Assembly: GCA_030612185.1 (NCBI GenBank)
Contig: JAUWOI010000042.1
Span: 1-15,375, forward strand
Direction: 5' to 3'
Source of the DNA: Anaerolineae bacterium
Lineage (GTDB): Bacteria; Chloroflexota; Anaerolineae; B4-G1
Length of the DNA stretch: 15,375 bases
Numbering within the stretch: the stretch's first letter is position 1; each line of letters opens with the position of its first letter. The notes under the pieces are model-generated. The model searched no databases, was not told the DNA's origin, and saw nothing but the letters and a program-made list of their open reading frames with translations. The translations under genes and the position numbers were made by a program. Positions 13,495-15,375 of this stretch are shown piece by piece.

Positions 13495-13519
13495 GGCGAA
13501 GGTTTGCGCGGCCTTCGCC
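13495..13519. repeat. Intergenic hairpin after the beta-helix gene
   Basis: GGCGAAGG (13495-13502) pairs with CCTTCGCC (13512-13519) around a 9-base loop, 17 bases after the stop codon. No T-run follows. It may slow decay or weaken read-through between the lipoprotein genes. Confidence 0.45.
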
Positions 13520-13547
13520 GAGTTCACAGAGTTATGAAAGGGTCTCT

Positions 13548-14297
13548 TTGACCTCAGAAGGGCCACTCAGGACTATCCTCGCCACGCTGCTGATCCTGGC
13601 AGCGGTCACCGCTTGCGCCACACCGACTCCTACGGTATCACCCTCCCCTGCCGCCACCGCGACGTCGGAACCGACAACCGCCCCCACCTCCACCTCCACC
13701 CCGACCCACACACCGACGCCAACGGCCACGCCGACTCCCACGCCGACTCCTACGCCGACGGTCACCCCTACCCCCCTGCCAGAGGCTGTCTTTCTGGAAC
13801 CCATGAACTACCAGGCACAGACCCTTAACAACTGTGGCCCTGCCAGCATCGCCATCCTGCTCGGCTACTACGACCACTGGATCACCCAGCACAAGGTCAA
13901 CGAGCAGGTTCCGCCGGGTCCATCGCCGTGTGACATCGTGGACTATATGCCTCAGAACCAACTGATGGCACGGGCGTACGAGTTCCCACCATCCCGCGAT
14001 CCGACCCGCCAACTGCTGGCCAATGGTATCCCGGTCATCGCCAATCAACAGTTGGAAACAGGTAGCGACATCGGCCACTATCGCGTCATCCGGGGCTACG
14101 ACGACGCCTCCCGTGAGTTCATCTCCGATGACCCCCTACAAACAAAAGGCCCCGGTTTTCGCATCGCGTACGATACCTTCAGCAGGCTCTCGAACCACGG
14201 CGCTGTTATCGCTGTCTATCCTCCAGAGATGGATGCGCTAGTCCAATCTCTGATGGGAGACCTGGGAATGAGCGAAATTGTCTACTGTCCGCCCTGA
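13548..14297 (+). CDS. Secreted lipoprotein with C39-like cysteine peptidase domain
   Basis: The only start that fits is TTG at 13548, preceded by AAAGGG at 5 bases; an ATG at 13534 is in another frame and stops at once. Cys23 in VTAC is the lipobox, followed by a long Thr/Pro linker (24-78). The domain has the C39-like pattern: catalytic Cys96 in NNCGPASIAILLGYY, preceded by Gln, and His177 in DIGHYRVIRGYDD, followed by the ISDDP stretch. Peptidase_C39_2 proteins cleave peptides or peptidoglycan-associated substrates, but many are uncharacterised. The protein should sit outside the cytoplasmic membrane. The start region copies the signal-peptide DNA of the next gene, which suggests duplication. 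Confidence 0.85.
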   Translation: MTSEGPLRTILATLLILAAVTACATPTPTVSPSPAATATSEPTTAPTSTSTPTHTPTPTATPTPTPTPTPTVTPTPLPEAVFLEPMNYQAQTLNNCGPASIAILLGYYDHWITQHKVNEQVPPGPSPCDIVDYMPQNQLMARAYEFPPSRDPTRQLLANGIPVIANQQLETGSDIGHYRVIRGYDDASREFISDDPLQTKGPGFRIAYDTFSRLSNHGAVIAVYPPEMDALVQSLMGDLGMSEIVYCPP

Positions 14298-14309
14298 TAG
14301 GAGGGCAGT

Positions 14310-14325
14310 CCGCCTAGTTAGGCGG
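14310..14325. repeat. Intergenic palindrome CCGCCTA-GT-TAGGCGG
   Basis: The 7-bp arms are perfectly complementary, 12 bases after the C39-like gene stop. A run of six T lies about 25 bases further on, so it is at best a weak terminator; it could also be an operator. Confidence 0.4.
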
Positions 14326-14363
14326 CCCGGCGCAATTTCTGAGGTGAGACTTTTTTATGATCC

Positions 14364-14387
14364 GTGTAAACCTTGCGAAGGTTACAC
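14364..14387. repeat. Leader hairpin before the M1-like gene
   Basis: GTGTAA-A-CCTT-GCG-AAGG-TTACAC forms a 10-bp stem with one bulged A and a 3-base loop. It sits about 8 bases upstream of AGAAGGAG, the ribosome site of the next gene, and could affect its translation. Confidence 0.5.
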
Positions 14388-14404
14388 ACTAGAAGGAGAA
14401 CAGC

Positions 14405-15375
14405 ATGATCAACCAATCCTCTTTGACCCCGAAAGCGAAGACGACACAGAGAACCATCCTCGCCACGCTGCTGATTCTGGCAGTGCTCGCTGCTTGTACC
14501 ACGCCAACGCCCACGGCGACACCTTTCCCTACCAACATTCCCGAACCCACCGCCGCGCCAACACTGCCTGAAGGCCCCACGGCAGTTTCTGTCCCGAGTC
14601 TTACTGCCACGAACATTGCGCCCCATCTGTTTGACGTCGCCTGGGATGACCGCGCCATCTTCCGTGAAGGGTTGATTGGCGCGGAACAGGTAGTGCTTGA
14701 TCGATTATCGGGCGCGACGGTGTATCACATTGACCTGCAGATTCCTGATGATTTCTCGCTTCTACAAGGCCGCGAAGAGGTGCGTTATACCAACCAGGAG
14801 GATGAGCCACTCGACGAGGTCTACTTCCGCCTATTCGCCAATACGGCCGGTGGTGCAGCGACCGTGTCGGCGGTCAAGGTAGATGGCCAGGATGTAGAAC
14901 CGGTCTACGAATTGTTGAATAGCGCCGTGCGTGTACCGCTACCTGTGGCTCTGTTACCTGGCGAACGAGTCGTCATCCAGATGGACTTTGAGGTAGAGGT
15001 GCCTCGTGAGATGGGCGGCAACTACGGTTTGTTCGGTTACTTCGATGGTGTGTTGGTGCTGGATGAGTTTTACCCGGTCATTCCGGTGTATGACGATGAA
15101 CGGTGGAACGTGGAAGTGCCGCCTCAAAATGCGGATGTGACCTACTTTGACGCTAGTCTTTACCTGGTGCGCGTGACCGCACCCGCCGCGTTGACGATCG
15201 TTGCTTCGGGGGTTGAGGTCGGTCGTGAGTGTACAGCGGACACCTGTGTTCTGACCTTCGTGGCCGGCCCGGCCCGCGATTTCTACCTTGCCGCCAGTGA
15301 GAACTACAGTGTGATCAGCGAGAGGGTGGGGGGGACGACGGTCAATAGTTACGCTTTTCCGGAGCGAGCAGACGG
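14405..15375 (+). CDS. M1-family metallopeptidase lipoprotein (N-terminal part; runs off the window)
   Basis: AGAAGGAG lies 7 bases before the ATG and the frame is open to the window end (323 codons). A lipoprotein signal peptide ends at LAAC (Cys31), followed by a short Thr/Pro linker. From about residue 75 the sequence follows the N-terminal beta-sandwich of M1 aminopeptidases: YHIDLQIPDDFSLLQGREEV, then YTNQEDEPLDEVYFRLFAN, VPLPVALLPGERVVIQMDFE, later LDEFYPVIPVYDDERWNV and FVAGPARDFYLAASENY. In complete members the HEXXH zinc site lies further on, past the window, so activity cannot be judged. The protein would act outside the cell, trimming N-terminal residues of peptides, in keeping with the peptidase-like lipoprotein just upstream. 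Confidence 0.85.
   Translation, partial: MINQSSLTPKAKTTQRTILATLLILAVLAACTTPTPTATPFPTNIPEPTAAPTLPEGPTAVSVPSLTATNIAPHLFDVAWDDRAIFREGLIGAEQVVLDRLSGATVYHIDLQIPDDFSLLQGREEVRYTNQEDEPLDEVYFRLFANTAGGAATVSAVKVDGQDVEPVYELLNSAVRVPLPVALLPGERVVIQMDFEVEVPREMGGNYGLFGYFDGVLVLDEFYPVIPVYDDERWNVEVPPQNADVTYFDASLYLVRVTAPAALTIVASGVEVGRECTADTCVLTFVAGPARDFYLAASENYSVISERVGGTTVNSYAFPERAD

Overview
The window looks like a chromosomal stretch of a Chloroflexota bacterium of the Anaerolineae type. This is inferred from gene content, not from a marker gene. The clues are a MalT-like STAND/LuxR regulator, lipoproteins with long Thr/Pro linkers, a choice-of-anchor Q beta-helix protein, a membrane-anchored DUF1566 protein, and several small proteins of types I associate with that group. 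Every gene I can support is on the + strand.

Layout. 1-1063: the tail of one membrane protein, then a DUF1566 membrane protein. 1246-4113: a 955-aa MalT-like LuxR regulator, apparently transcribed leaderless and closed by a textbook terminator at 4140. 4238-5105: two small protein genes, each with a notable promoter region. 5218-5835: a zinc-ribbon protein with four 37-residue repeats. 5934-8874: a DrrA/DrrB-type ABC exporter pair and a DUF1624-type membrane acyltransferase. 9006-9260: a DUF4342 small protein. 9261-9716: no intact gene; it holds a branched inverted-repeat element and a relict peptide-transporter permease C-terminus. 9849-10241: a stand-alone receiver protein whose phospho-acceptor Asp is Gly. 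10242-10954: a decayed M28 peptidase. 10955-12064: a GyrI-like/cysteine-rich two-domain protein. 12114-15375: three lipoprotein genes in a row (beta-helix, C39-like peptidase, M1-like peptidase cut by the window end).

Two patterns stand out. First, three intergenic regions share one gap-free architecture: 16-bp palindromes of the type TTGG(A/T)CA-N2-TG(A/T)CCAA repeat every 24 bp and end at the same distance before a -10 box. They precede the 66-aa protein gene, the DUF4342 gene and the receiver gene, so they look like one small regulon. Second, short palindromic or low-complexity elements sit in frame inside genes: three different hairpin elements in the LuxR gene, a triple 24-bp repeat in the GyrI-like gene, and a related 27-bp insert in the beta-helix gene. 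The lengths keep the reading frames open. This resembles the in-frame palindromic elements of Rickettsia, but with several unrelated element families at once.
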